From Flavobacterium azooxidireducens (GTDB taxonomy: Bacteria > Bacteroidota > Bacteroidia > Flavobacteriales > Flavobacteriaceae): a stretch of DNA of 64,000 nucleotides. The stretch spans positions 3,741,001 to 3,805,000 of the forward strand of contig NZ_CP096205.1 in NCBI RefSeq assembly GCF_023195775.1, given 5' to 3'. The translations under genes and the position numbers were made by a program. The notes below the pieces were generated by a model. It saw nothing but the letters and a program-made list of their open reading frames with translations. It did not search any database and was not told where the DNA came from. Every line of letters starts with the position of its first letter. Position 1 is the stretch's first letter. Shown here piece after piece: positions 1-7,555 of this stretch.

Positions 1-315
1 GATGTCATTTTCGGTTTCTTCTACATTTTCAATTGAAAATGAATAACCTCCGGAATTTTTCTCTCCCATATTTAACAATAAAAAATTACTTGTGTAGATA
101 TCCGAAGGTTTGATTTTATTTTTCAAATCCGAATCATTCAACAACATTTTAAATTCTTTTTGCTCTGTAATAATTTCAAAAAAACGAAAATTTGCTCCGC
201 CAATCTCCTTTTGTTTTAAAATTTCATAAAGTGGTGGTTTTTCATCTGTATTTTTTTGTGTAGAACATGAAAACAATAACAAACAAACAGAAGTTAAGGC
301 AATAATTTTTTTCAT
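1..315 (-). CDS. Lipoprotein, PrcB-C-like domain (3' part cut by window edge)
   Basis: The reading frame starts at ATG 313-315 and stays open to the window edge, giving about 105 residues. The N-terminus has a short basic start, a hydrophobic stretch and a lipobox ending LLFSC, so it is an exported lipoprotein with Cys17 as the lipidated residue. The last visible part, LNMGEKNSGGYSFSIENVEE, resembles the glycine-rich GxxxxGGYS strand of the PrcB C-terminal domain family, whose role is poorly known. It starts 1 bp after the bshA stop codon and is probably cotranscribed with it. The C-terminus is missing, so the family call is moderate. Confidence 0.7.
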   Translation of the reverse strand, partial: MKKIIALTSVCLLLFSCSTQKNTDEKPPLYEILKQKEIGGANFRFFEIITEQKEFKMLLNDSDLKNKIKPSDIYTSNFLLLNMGEKNSGGYSFSIENVEETENDI

Positions 316-316
316 C

Positions 317-1465
317 TTAATTAGAAATAGAATTAAATTGATTTTTGATCGCTTTTTCATAAACAGCCTCATAAAGCGGAAGTATATTGATTATATCAAA
401 TTGTTTTGCAATCGAAAAAGCATTCTTTTTAAAGGTAGATAACGTTGAATCATCTTGAATTATTTTAATTGCATTGGCAGCCATTGCATCAATATCGCCT
501 ACATTGCTTAAATAACCGGAAAAACCATCACTATTAACCTCCGGCAAGCCACCAGTATTGGTGGAAATAACAGGAACATGGCAAGCCATGGCTTCTAAGG
601 CTGCCAATCCAAAGCTTTCAGTTTCAGATGGAAGTAAAAATAAATCGGTGAAACACAAAATTTTATCAATTTCATTGCTGTTTCCAAAAAAGATAACTTT
701 GTTAGAAATACCTAGTTCTTCACATAATAATTCAGCATTTTCCTTTTCCGGCCCCTCGCCCACCATCATTAGTTTGGCAGGAATTTGTTGTTGAATTTTA
801 TAAAAAATCTTAATAATATCCGGAATTCGTTTTACTTTTCTAAAATTACTTATGTGGGTAATGATACGCTCTCCGTCATTCGCCATGAGCGATCTGTAAC
901 AAGGCGTTCCTTCTTCTATTTTGATTTTATTTATTTCGATAAAATTAGGAATGACTTCAATATCTTTTGAAACAGCAAAGTGTTTATAGGTATCATCTTT
1001 TAAACTTTGAGAAACCGAAGTCACTACATCCGATTGATTAATGCTAAAAGTTACTGCCGATTTATAGAAAGGATGTTTTCCAACTAACGTAATATCTGTG
1101 CCGTGCAAAGTTGTCACCATTGGAATATAAATACCTTCCGCTTTCAACATTTGTTTGGCCATGTAACCTGCATAAGCATGCGGAATGGCATAATGCACGT
1201 GCAATAATTCAATTTTGTGCAGTTTTACCATATCAACCAACTTACTCGAAAGTGCCAATTCATAAGGTTGATAATGAAATAGTGGATATTCGGGAACATT
1301 TACTTCGTGATAATGTAAATTTGGATTAAGTAACGCTAATCGAACCGGTTGCTTGTAGGTTATGAAGTGAATTTCATGACCACGTTGTGCCAATTCTAAC
1401 CCCAATTCTGTAGCGACCACGCCACTTCCTCCAAACGTTGGATAACAAACTATTGCTATTTTCAT
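317..1465 (-). CDS. bshA: N-acetyl-alpha-D-glucosaminyl L-malate synthase
   Basis: BshA is the first enzyme of bacillithiol synthesis. It is a cytoplasmic GT4-family retaining glycosyltransferase that joins GlcNAc from UDP-GlcNAc to L-malate. The N-terminus MKIAIVCYPTFGGSGVVATE is very typical of the family, including the GGSG nucleotide loop. The GT4 EX7E element is visible in SETESFGLAALEAM near residues 280-293. The length of 382 aa is about normal. ATG 1463-1465 is the natural start because the protein begins directly with the first Rossmann strand. A lipoprotein gene follows 1 bp after the stop. bshB and bshC are not in the window. Confidence 0.95.
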   Translation of the reverse strand: MKIAIVCYPTFGGSGVVATELGLELAQRGHEIHFITYKQPVRLALLNPNLHYHEVNVPEYPLFHYQPYELALSSKLVDMVKLHKIELLHVHYAIPHAYAGYMAKQMLKAEGIYIPMVTTLHGTDITLVGKHPFYKSAVTFSINQSDVVTSVSQSLKDDTYKHFAVSKDIEVIPNFIEINKIKIEEGTPCYRSLMANDGERIITHISNFRKVKRIPDIIKIFYKIQQQIPAKLMMVGEGPEKENAELLCEELGISNKVIFFGNSNEIDKILCFTDLFLLPSETESFGLAALEAMACHVPVISTNTGGLPEVNSDGFSGYLSNVGDIDAMAANAIKIIQDDSTLSTFKKNAFSIAKQFDIINILPLYEAVYEKAIKNQFNSISN

Positions 1466-1548
1466 GTATAAAAATTAGTGTAACAAAGTTACTGCGTTTA
1501 GCATTTGCTTTTGGTAAGAAATCGTTAAAAAATTGATTTTACAATTCA

Positions 1549-2010
1549 TTATAGCAATTCGTATTGTGTACTATTTTTTAATTCGCTAATCATAAACGAA
1601 CTATGAGTACTACCAATATGTTTTAAATTAGTGAGTTTGGTTACCATGAACTCTCGGTATTCTTCCATACTGCTCAAACAAACTTTCAATATATAATCAT
1701 AATCCCCACTCACATGAAAACATTCTAAAACTTCCTGAAGCTGAATCACTTCATTTTCAAAAGTATTCAAATATTCTTTTGTATGCTGAATTAATTTTAC
1801 ATGACAAAAAACAACAAAACTTTTGTTTATTTTTGAACGATTCAAAAGTGCAACATAATTTTCGATGATTCCTTCACGTTCTAATTTCTTGATTCTTTCG
1901 TAAACTGCAGTTACGGAAAGATTCAATTTCATCGATAATTCTTTAGTAGTTTTTTTACTATCTGCTTGCAATAGCATCAATAATTTTTTGTCGATTGAAT
2001 CTAAACTCAT
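1549..2010 (-). CDS. Lrp/AsnC family transcriptional regulator
   Basis: This 153-aa protein has the Lrp layout. An N-terminal helix-turn-helix (residues about 4-55) opens with LDSIDKKLLMLLQADSK and continues with LSVTAVYERIKKLEREGII. A C-terminal RAM ligand-binding domain contains the usual HVSGDYDYILKV segment. Such regulators bind DNA as multimers and sense amino acids. It is divergent from a Cys/Met-type PLP lyase at 2179, and the 168-bp gap holds repeated operator-like boxes. The simplest reading is that it controls that lyase and itself. The effector is unknown. Confidence 0.92.
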   Translation of the reverse strand: MSLDSIDKKLLMLLQADSKKTTKELSMKLNLSVTAVYERIKKLEREGIIENYVALLNRSKINKSFVVFCHVKLIQHTKEYLNTFENEVIQLQEVLECFHVSGDYDYILKVCLSSMEEYREFMVTKLTNLKHIGSTHSSFMISELKNSTQYELL

Positions 2011-2069
2011 TTTTTCAAATTTTATATTTTTCTAAATCATTTACTTTATCACATCAAAAATAACAATAA

Positions 2070-2167
2070 AATCTAAATTATTTAAATTAAATAGACAAAT
2101 AATCTAAATTTTATTCATAAGGTTGATTTTTTTACTATTAATTTATTCATTTGTACTATTAATAGTA
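2070..2167. promoter_or_regulatory. Operator-like boxes between Lrp regulator and PLP lyase
   Basis: The shared intergenic region contains two copies of AATCTAAATT (2070-2079 and 2101-2110, 31 bp apart) and two copies of TACTATTAAT (2133-2142 and 2154-2163, 21 bp or two helical turns apart). The downstream copy of TACTATTAAT extends to a perfect 14-bp palindrome, TACTATTAATAGTA, at 2154-2167, which ends 11 bp before the lyase start. Helical phasing of repeated AT-rich boxes is what Lrp/AsnC multimers usually bind. The boxes are seen directly; their role is inferred from the divergent Lrp gene. Confidence 0.55.
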
Positions 2168-2178
2168 TAACTAAAAAC

Positions 2179-3405
2179 ATGAAAAACAATCAATTTAATC
2201 CGGCAGATCACATTCAAGACCTGCAGTATTTTGGTGAATTTGGTGGTGTAAATCCATCTATTTCTGATAGTTCAACCTATACTTTTCTTTCTGCCAAAAC
2301 GATGTTTGATACGTTTGAAGGAAATGCCGAAGGTTGTTACCTCTACTCTCGTCATTCTTCGCCAATGAATTTATATTTAGGTGAAGCTTTAGCCGCTATG
2401 GAAGGAACAGAAAGTGCCAATGTTGCCGCTTCCGGAATGGGAGCAATTACTCCGGTTTTAATGCAATTGTGTGCTGCTGGTGATGAAATTGTTTCAAGTA
2501 GAACTATTTATGGCGGAACCTATGCTTTTATGAAAAATATGTTGCCAAAATGGAACATCAAAACCAACTTTGTTGACATCACAAAATTAGATTTAGTTGA
2601 AGCAGCTATCACAAAGAATACCAAAGTGTTATATTGTGAAACCGTAAGTAATCCTTTATTAGAAGTCGCTGATATTGAAAGCTTAGCTAAATTGGCAAAA
2701 AAGCACAATATTAAATTGGTTGTTGATAATACTTTTTCGCCACTTTCTGTAGCTCCTGCAAAATTGGGTGCTGATGTGGTGATCCATAGTTTAACTAAAT
2801 TCATCAACGGAAGTAGCGATACAGTTGGTGGAGTGGTTTGTGCTTCGCAAGAATTCATCAATGATTTAAAAAATGTAAATAACGGAGCAAGTATGTTACT
2901 TGGACCAACAATGGATAGTCTTCGTTCGGCTAGTATTTTAAAGAATTTGAGAACGCTTCATATTCGAATGAAACAACACAGTCACAACGCCAATTATTTA
3001 GCTGAAAAATTTGAAAATGATGGCTTAAAAGTGGTTTATCCGGGTTTGAAAAGTCATCCAAGTCACGAAATTTATTCCAAAATGATTAATAAAGAATATG
3101 GTTTTGGTGGGATGATGACGGTTGATGTGGGTTCACTAGACAAAGCCAACGAATTAATGGAATTAATGCAAAATAGAAACTTAGGTTACTTAGCCGTAAG
3201 TTTAGGATTTTATAAAACATTATTCAGTGCTCCAGGAACTTCCACTTCTTCTGAAATTCCGCTTGACGAACAAAAAGAAATGGGTTTAACCGATGGTTTA
3301 ATTCGCTTTTCAATTGGTTTAGATAACGATATTGAGCGAACCTATCAAATGATGAAAGCCTGCATGAAAGAAATAGGGGTTTTAAAAGAACTTCAAGAAG
3401 TATAA
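2179..3405 (+). CDS. Cys/Met metabolism PLP-dependent lyase (methionine gamma-lyase-like)
   Basis: This is a fold-type I PLP enzyme of the Cys/Met metabolism family (408 aa). It has SGMGAI for phosphate contact, DNTFSPL with the PLP-binding Asp, and HSLTKFINGSSD, in which Lys207 should form the Schiff base. Members include methionine gamma-lyase, cystathionine gamma-synthase and gamma/beta-lyases. The overall pattern is closest to enzymes annotated as methionine gamma-lyase or aminotransferase class I/II-fold, but substrate cannot be fixed from sequence alone. The divergent Lrp gene fits a catabolic, amino-acid-induced role. A clear terminator follows, so the gene seems monocistronic. Confidence 0.85.
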   Translation: MKNNQFNPADHIQDLQYFGEFGGVNPSISDSSTYTFLSAKTMFDTFEGNAEGCYLYSRHSSPMNLYLGEALAAMEGTESANVAASGMGAITPVLMQLCAAGDEIVSSRTIYGGTYAFMKNMLPKWNIKTNFVDITKLDLVEAAITKNTKVLYCETVSNPLLEVADIESLAKLAKKHNIKLVVDNTFSPLSVAPAKLGADVVIHSLTKFINGSSDTVGGVVCASQEFINDLKNVNNGASMLLGPTMDSLRSASILKNLRTLHIRMKQHSHNANYLAEKFENDGLKVVYPGLKSHPSHEIYSKMINKEYGFGGMMTVDVGSLDKANELMELMQNRNLGYLAVSLGFYKTLFSAPGTSTSSEIPLDEQKEMGLTDGLIRFSIGLDNDIERTYQMMKACMKEIGVLKELQEV

Positions 3406-3413
3406 ACACTTTG

Positions 3414-3440
3414 AATCCGACTCTAACGAGTCGGATTTTT
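3414..3440 (+). terminator. Rho-independent terminator after PLP lyase
   Basis: A perfect 10-bp stem AATCCGACTC / GAGTCGGATT with a TAAC loop is followed by T residues. It begins 9 bp after the lyase stop codon and separates it from the NhaC gene. Confidence 0.9.
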
Positions 3441-3494
3441 AATTTAATTCTGTTTTCATGATTTTTTTATATATTGCATCCACAAACAAAATAC

Positions 3495-4976
3495 ATGGAA
3501 AGTCAAGACATCAAACCATTCGATCCCAAAGACGAACAACTTATTGAGAATAAAAATTTATCGCTTTTTGAAGCCCTTCTCCCTATTTTTTTATTAATTG
3601 GAATTTTAGGTTATAATGTTTATGCCTACGGCGACAGTGCTACTTCTGGTCCTAATCAATTTGCTTTAATCATTGGTGCTGCCATTGCCGCAATAGTAGG
3701 GTTTAGAAACAAAGTTTCTTATGGAGCTATGATGGAAGACATTTCAAAAAACGTAAAATCTACTTCAGGGGCAATTTTAATTCTACTAATGGTTGGAGCA
3801 CTTTCGGGAACTTGGTTATTGAGTGGTGTAATTCCAACGATGATTTATTACGGTCTTCAAATCCTTCATCCTGCAATATTTTTACCGGCTTGTTTGGTTA
3901 TATGTGCTGTAATTTCAATTGCAACAGGAAGCTCGTGGACAACTTCTGCTACAGTAGGAATTGCTCTAATTGGTATTGGATCAACAATTGGAATGCCACT
4001 CGGAATGGTTGCCGGAGCAGTCGTTTCAGGAGCTTATTTTGGTGATAAGCTTTCTCCTTTATCAGACACAACTAACCTTGCCCCTGCCATGGCCGGAACC
4101 GATTTGTTTACACATATTCGGTATATGACTTTAACGACAGTTCCTACTATGATTTTATCACTAATCCTTTTTATATTTCTAGGATTAGCCCAGACCACAA
4201 ATGGCGGAGGCGATACCGCTGAAACATTAAGCTCTATAAAAGAAACGTTTAACATTTCACCTTGGTTATTTTTGGTTCCGGGAATCGTTATTTTTTTAAT
4301 TGTAAAAAAAACAGAGCCACTTATTGCACTTTTAATAGGAACATTATTAGGTGGAGTTTTCGCTTTAGTTTTTCAACCGGAATTAGTAGCGAAAATTGGT
4401 GGAAGTGATAAATTATCTTTCATTTCCGGTTACAGAGGAGTTATGAATGCAATAACAGTAGAAACTTCAATAGAAACAACAAACGAAATGCTTTCAAATC
4501 TATTTTCTTCTAAAGGAATGAAAGGGATGTTGGGAACTATTTGGTTGATTCTTTGTGCTATGGTTTTTGGTGGCGTTATGGAAGCTATTGGAGCCTTAAC
4601 AAGAATTACAGATTCGTTATTAAAACTTTTTCATACCACATTGGGATTATTTGCCAGTACAGTTGCCAGTTGTTTAGCTTTAAATCTAACTGCTTCCGAT
4701 CAATATTTAGCCATTGTTGTTCCTGGAAAAATGTTTGCTAAAGCTTATAAAGATAAAGGTTTAGCTCCTGAGAATCTGAGTAGAACATTAGAAGATTCAG
4801 GAACTGTAACCTCCGTTTTAATTCCATGGAATACTTGTGGAGCATATCAAGCAGGTGTTTTAGGTGTTTCAACTTGGGCATATTTACCTTATGCTTTCTT
4901 CAACATCATTAGTCCGTTTATGACTTTGTTGTTTGCTGCGTTTAACATTAAAATTAAACAATTAACTTCTAAATAA
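3495..4976 (+). CDS. nhaC: Na+/H+ antiporter, NhaC family
   Basis: This is a polytopic inner-membrane protein with many hydrophobic segments across its length. It shows NhaC-family features such as GSSWTTSATVGIALIGIG and the acidic GAYFGDKLSPLSDTTNLAPA, the segment that carries ion-binding residues. It should exchange Na+ (or a related substrate) for protons. I chose ATG 3495 (493 aa) rather than the in-frame TTG 3474, because the TTG lies in a -7-like TATATTGC stretch and ATG leads into MESQDIKPFDP. It is flanked by terminators on both sides. Some NhaC-like proteins exchange malate and lactate, so substrate is tentative. Confidence 0.88.
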   Translation: MESQDIKPFDPKDEQLIENKNLSLFEALLPIFLLIGILGYNVYAYGDSATSGPNQFALIIGAAIAAIVGFRNKVSYGAMMEDISKNVKSTSGAILILLMVGALSGTWLLSGVIPTMIYYGLQILHPAIFLPACLVICAVISIATGSSWTTSATVGIALIGIGSTIGMPLGMVAGAVVSGAYFGDKLSPLSDTTNLAPAMAGTDLFTHIRYMTLTTVPTMILSLILFIFLGLAQTTNGGGDTAETLSSIKETFNISPWLFLVPGIVIFLIVKKTEPLIALLIGTLLGGVFALVFQPELVAKIGGSDKLSFISGYRGVMNAITVETSIETTNEMLSNLFSSKGMKGMLGTIWLILCAMVFGGVMEAIGALTRITDSLLKLFHTTLGLFASTVASCLALNLTASDQYLAIVVPGKMFAKAYKDKGLAPENLSRTLEDSGTVTSVLIPWNTCGAYQAGVLGVSTWAYLPYAFFNIISPFMTLLFAAFNIKIKQLTSK

Positions 4977-4997
4977 GGTTTGTCTATCATAAATCAT

Positions 4998-5025
4998 AAA
5001 AACTGCTTTAATCGGCAGTTTTTTA
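4998..5025 (+). terminator. Rho-independent terminator after nhaC
   Basis: The stem AAAACTGC / GCAGTTTT (4999-5006 with 5015-5022) with an 8-nt loop is followed by a T-rich run, about 20 bp after the nhaC stop. Confidence 0.85.
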
Positions 5026-5216
5026 TTTTAATTTAACTTTAACAATTGTTAATTATACAATAGTTTAATAAGAAAATTACGAATACATAAATAAAAGCAA
5101 ACTAAAATTGCACACTTGCAAGATTTAGATACAATCCTCTGTCAGCATCAATAAAATCAATGGCTTCATTAAAATTTTGAATGACATTTATCATAGTTCA
5201 CACCCGTTTAATAGCG

Positions 5217-5224
5217 TAAATTTG
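5217..5224 (+). promoter_or_regulatory. Probable -7 box of the ahpC promoter
   Basis: TAAATTTG matches the Bacteroidetes -7 consensus TAnnTTTG and lies 36 bp before the ahpC start. No good TTG is seen 17-20 bp upstream, so an activator may be needed. The gap between nhaC and ahpC otherwise holds only a terminator and a possible 30-codon minus-strand ORF (5102-5194). Confidence 0.5.
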
Positions 5225-5259
5225 CATCAGAATTTAACAATTAAAAAAAATAAATAATT

Positions 5260-5898
5260 ATGTCATTAGTAGGTAAAAAATTTCCAAACATTACAGTTGA
5301 TGCAATTTCAGAAATGGGAGACAATTTGAGAATCAACGTGTTGGACGAAGCGGTTAAAAACAACAAAAAAGTGATCTTGTTTTGGTATCCAAAAGATTTC
5401 ACCTTTGTTTGTCCAACTGAATTACACGCTTTTCAGACAGCTTTACCTGAATTTGAAAAAAGAAATACAATTGTAATTGGTGCTTCTTGCGATACAAATG
5501 AAGTACATTTTGCGTGGTTAAATACAGCAAAAAATAATGGTGGAATTGAAGGTGTAACGTATCCTTTAATTGCAGATACAACGAGAAATTTATCTTCTGC
5601 TTTAGGAATTTTAGATATCGAAGCCGGAGAATATAATGAAGATACTGAAACTTATTTGATTTCAGGTTCTAATGTAACCTACAGAGCTACTTATTTAATT
5701 GATGAAACCGGAAAAATTTTCCACGAAAGTGTAAACGATATGCCGTTAGGAAGAAATGTAAACGAATATTTGCGTTTAATTGATGCTTATACGCACGTTC
5801 AAACCAAAGGTGAAGTTTGTCCTGCCAACTGGGAAGAAGGAAAAGAAGCAATGGCTGCTGACCGTTTAAGCACTGCTGCTTATTTAAGTCAAAACTAA
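5260..5898 (+). CDS. ahpC: Peroxiredoxin, AhpC/Prx1 type (2-Cys)
   Basis: This cytoplasmic 2-Cys peroxiredoxin (212 aa) reduces hydrogen peroxide and organic hydroperoxides. The peroxidatic Cys51 sits in FTFVCPTEL and the resolving Cys187 in GEVCPANWEEG. A third Cys lies in GASCDTNEVHF. No ahpF reductase gene is nearby. Instead a thioredoxin-like gene follows at 5934 and may supply electrons. The gene starts a small peroxide-defence cluster that ends with tpx. Confidence 0.95.
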   Translation: MSLVGKKFPNITVDAISEMGDNLRINVLDEAVKNNKKVILFWYPKDFTFVCPTELHAFQTALPEFEKRNTIVIGASCDTNEVHFAWLNTAKNNGGIEGVTYPLIADTTRNLSSALGILDIEAGEYNEDTETYLISGSNVTYRATYLIDETGKIFHESVNDMPLGRNVNEYLRLIDAYTHVQTKGEVCPANWEEGKEAMAADRLSTAAYLSQN

Positions 5899-5933
5899 AA
5901 ATTCTGAATTCTAAACTCTAAATTCTAATTTTT

Positions 5934-6248
5934 ATGTTAATCGATTTAACCGAAGATACACTTCAAGATTTAGTCAATCAAAACAACAAAGTAGTGGTTC
6001 AATATTCTGCTTCTTGGTGTGGAAATTGTAGAATTATGAAACCAAAATTTAAAAAATTGGCTTCAGAAAACGACGGAATTACATTTGTTCTGGTTGATGC
6101 GGAAAATTCTCCAGAATCAAGAAAATTAGCAAATGTTTCCAATTTACCAACATTTGCCACATTTGTAAATGGCAAATTAATGAATCAAACCCAAACCAAC
6201 AAAGCAGAAGTTTTAGCTGAATTAGTTTCAGAAATTTCAGCAAACTAA
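5934..6248 (+). CDS. Thioredoxin family protein with WCGNC active site
   Basis: This 104-aa single-domain thioredoxin fold has no signal peptide, so it is cytoplasmic. The active site is W28-C29-G30-N31-C32, not the canonical WCGPC, and the cis-proline loop is present in SNLPTFATF. Replacing Pro by Asn between the cysteines should raise reactivity of the site relative to normal thioredoxin. It lies 35 bp after ahpC and overlaps the next gene by one base (TAATG), so all three are likely cotranscribed. A role as reductant for the adjacent peroxiredoxin is inferred from context. Confidence 0.9.
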   Translation: MLIDLTEDTLQDLVNQNNKVVVQYSASWCGNCRIMKPKFKKLASENDGITFVLVDAENSPESRKLANVSNLPTFATFVNGKLMNQTQTNKAEVLAELVSEISAN

Positions 6249-6505
6249 TGAAACTACCCGTTATCAAACAGTTAACTCAATTTATTGAGGAAAACGATCA
6301 AGATTATCTCGTTGAAACCATCGAAGTTTTGGAAGCTTTAACCGAAGTTCCTTCACTAAAAGACGAAGAATTGGATGTAATTGGTGAATTAATTTCAAAT
6401 ATGTACGGAGCTCTTGAAGTGCACAAATCCATACAAAACGGAATGGAGAAAAAAGAGGCATTAAACAGTTTCATGCAACGGGTTTTGGGTTCAATAGACA
6501 AATAA
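6248..6505 (+). CDS. Small conserved protein, DUF6952-like
   Basis: This 85-aa acidic, mostly helical protein has no cysteines, signal peptide or membrane segment. It reads like the DUF6952 proteins I recall from Flavobacteriia (phrases such as IGELISNMYGALEVHK and EALNSFMQRVLGSID), which usually sit behind ahpC and thioredoxin. It is translationally coupled to the thioredoxin through a TAATG overlap and ends the transcript before a strong terminator. Function is unknown; the constant neighbours suggest a helper in peroxide reduction. Confidence 0.75.
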   Translation: MKLPVIKQLTQFIEENDQDYLVETIEVLEALTEVPSLKDEELDVIGELISNMYGALEVHKSIQNGMEKKEALNSFMQRVLGSIDK

Positions 6506-6528
6506 TTTCCATACAAATACCTATTAAA

Positions 6529-6555
6529 GACGCTTCTTTCGGGAAGCGTTTTTTT
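6529..6555 (+). terminator. Terminator of the ahpC transcript
   Basis: The stem ACGCTTC / GAAGCGT (6530-6536 with 6543-6549) with loop TTTCGG is followed by a run of T. Confidence 0.9.
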
Positions 6556-6591
6556 GTTGGTGGTATAAGAGAAACTTTATTAAATAATTCC

Positions 6592-6599
6592 TATTTTTG
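6592..6599 (+). promoter_or_regulatory. Probable -7 box of tpx
   Basis: TATTTTTG matches TAnnTTTG and ends 22 bp before the tpx start. No TTG is seen at the usual distance, so the -33 element is weak or absent. Confidence 0.45.
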
Positions 6600-6621
6600 A
6601 AATCTTAAAAAATGTAAAAAC

Positions 6622-7119
6622 ATGGCAACAATTACTTTAGGAGGAAATCCTATTCATACCAATGGTGAATTACCAAAAGTTGGTTCAAAAGCACCTGACT
6701 TTCAATTAGTAAAAACAGATTTATCAGTCGCTTCATTAAGTGATTTTGCAGGAAGTAAATTAGTTCTAAATATTTTTCCAAGCGTTGATACCGGAGTTTG
6801 TGCAACTTCCGTTAGAACTTTTAACCAAAAAGCATCAACTTTAGAGAATACAAAAGTGCTTTGCATTTCTCGCGATTTGCCATTTGCTCAAAAACGTTTT
6901 TGCGGTGCAGAAGGAATTGAAAATGTTGAAAATTTATCCGATTTCAAAGAAGGAGATTTTGGGAAAAATTACGGTTTAACCATGACAGACGGACCATTGG
7001 CCGGGCTTCACTCAAGAGTAGTAATTGTAGTAGATGAAAACGGAGTGGTGACTCATTCTCAACAAGTTCCTGAAATTGCAGACGAGCCAAATTATGAAAC
7101 GGCATTAGCTGCACTTTAA
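6622..7119 (+). CDS. tpx: Thiol peroxidase (atypical 2-Cys peroxiredoxin)
   Basis: Tpx (165 aa) reduces lipid and other hydroperoxides and is recycled by thioredoxin. Peroxidatic Cys60 lies in SVDTGVCATSVRTFN and resolving Cys94 in FAQKRFCGAEGIEN, the spacing typical of this family. The protein has no signal peptide. It follows the ahpC-thioredoxin transcript but has its own -7 box. dgkA starts 7 bp after its stop, so tpx and dgkA are probably cotranscribed. Confidence 0.95.
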   Translation: MATITLGGNPIHTNGELPKVGSKAPDFQLVKTDLSVASLSDFAGSKLVLNIFPSVDTGVCATSVRTFNQKASTLENTKVLCISRDLPFAQKRFCGAEGIENVENLSDFKEGDFGKNYGLTMTDGPLAGLHSRVVIVVDENGVVTHSQQVPEIADEPNYETALAAL

Positions 7120-7126
7120 ATAAATT

Positions 7127-7510
7127 ATGGAATTTCAAAAAGACAATAGTTTTTTTATCGGACGTTTAAAAAGTATCGTTTACGCTTTTAAAGGTGCATA
7201 TAAACTTTTGTCAACAGAGCACAGCGTAATGGTTCAGTTTTCTTTAGGAATTATTGTTACGCTTGCCGGATTTTATTTTGATATTTCAAAAAGCGAATGG
7301 TTAATTCAAACCCTTTGCATCGGTTTGGTTTTATCTATTGAAGGATTGAATACTGCGGTTGAAAAAGTAGCTGATTTTGTTCATCCCAATTATCATGAAA
7401 AAATCGGATTTATCAAAGATATTGCAGCCGGTGCGGTATTTTTTGCAGCTTTAACGGCAATTGCTGTAGGAATGATAATTTATGTTCCTTACCTTGTCAA
7501 ATTATATTGA
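7127..7510 (+). CDS. dgkA: Diacylglycerol kinase (DgkA family)
   Basis: This 127-aa integral membrane protein has three hydrophobic segments and the family signature IEGLNTAVEKVADFV, which carries the catalytic Glu/Asn and the ATP-binding Glu/Asp. It phosphorylates diacylglycerol or undecaprenol for lipid recycling. In Bacteroidetes substrate preference is not clear from sequence. It starts 7 bp after tpx and is followed 45 bp later by ftsK. Confidence 0.9.
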   Translation: MEFQKDNSFFIGRLKSIVYAFKGAYKLLSTEHSVMVQFSLGIIVTLAGFYFDISKSEWLIQTLCIGLVLSIEGLNTAVEKVADFVHPNYHEKIGFIKDIAAGAVFFAALTAIAVGMIIYVPYLVKLY

Positions 7511-7555
7511 AAATAATCTAAAAATAGTTACTTTTACAACAAATTAAGGGAGTTA

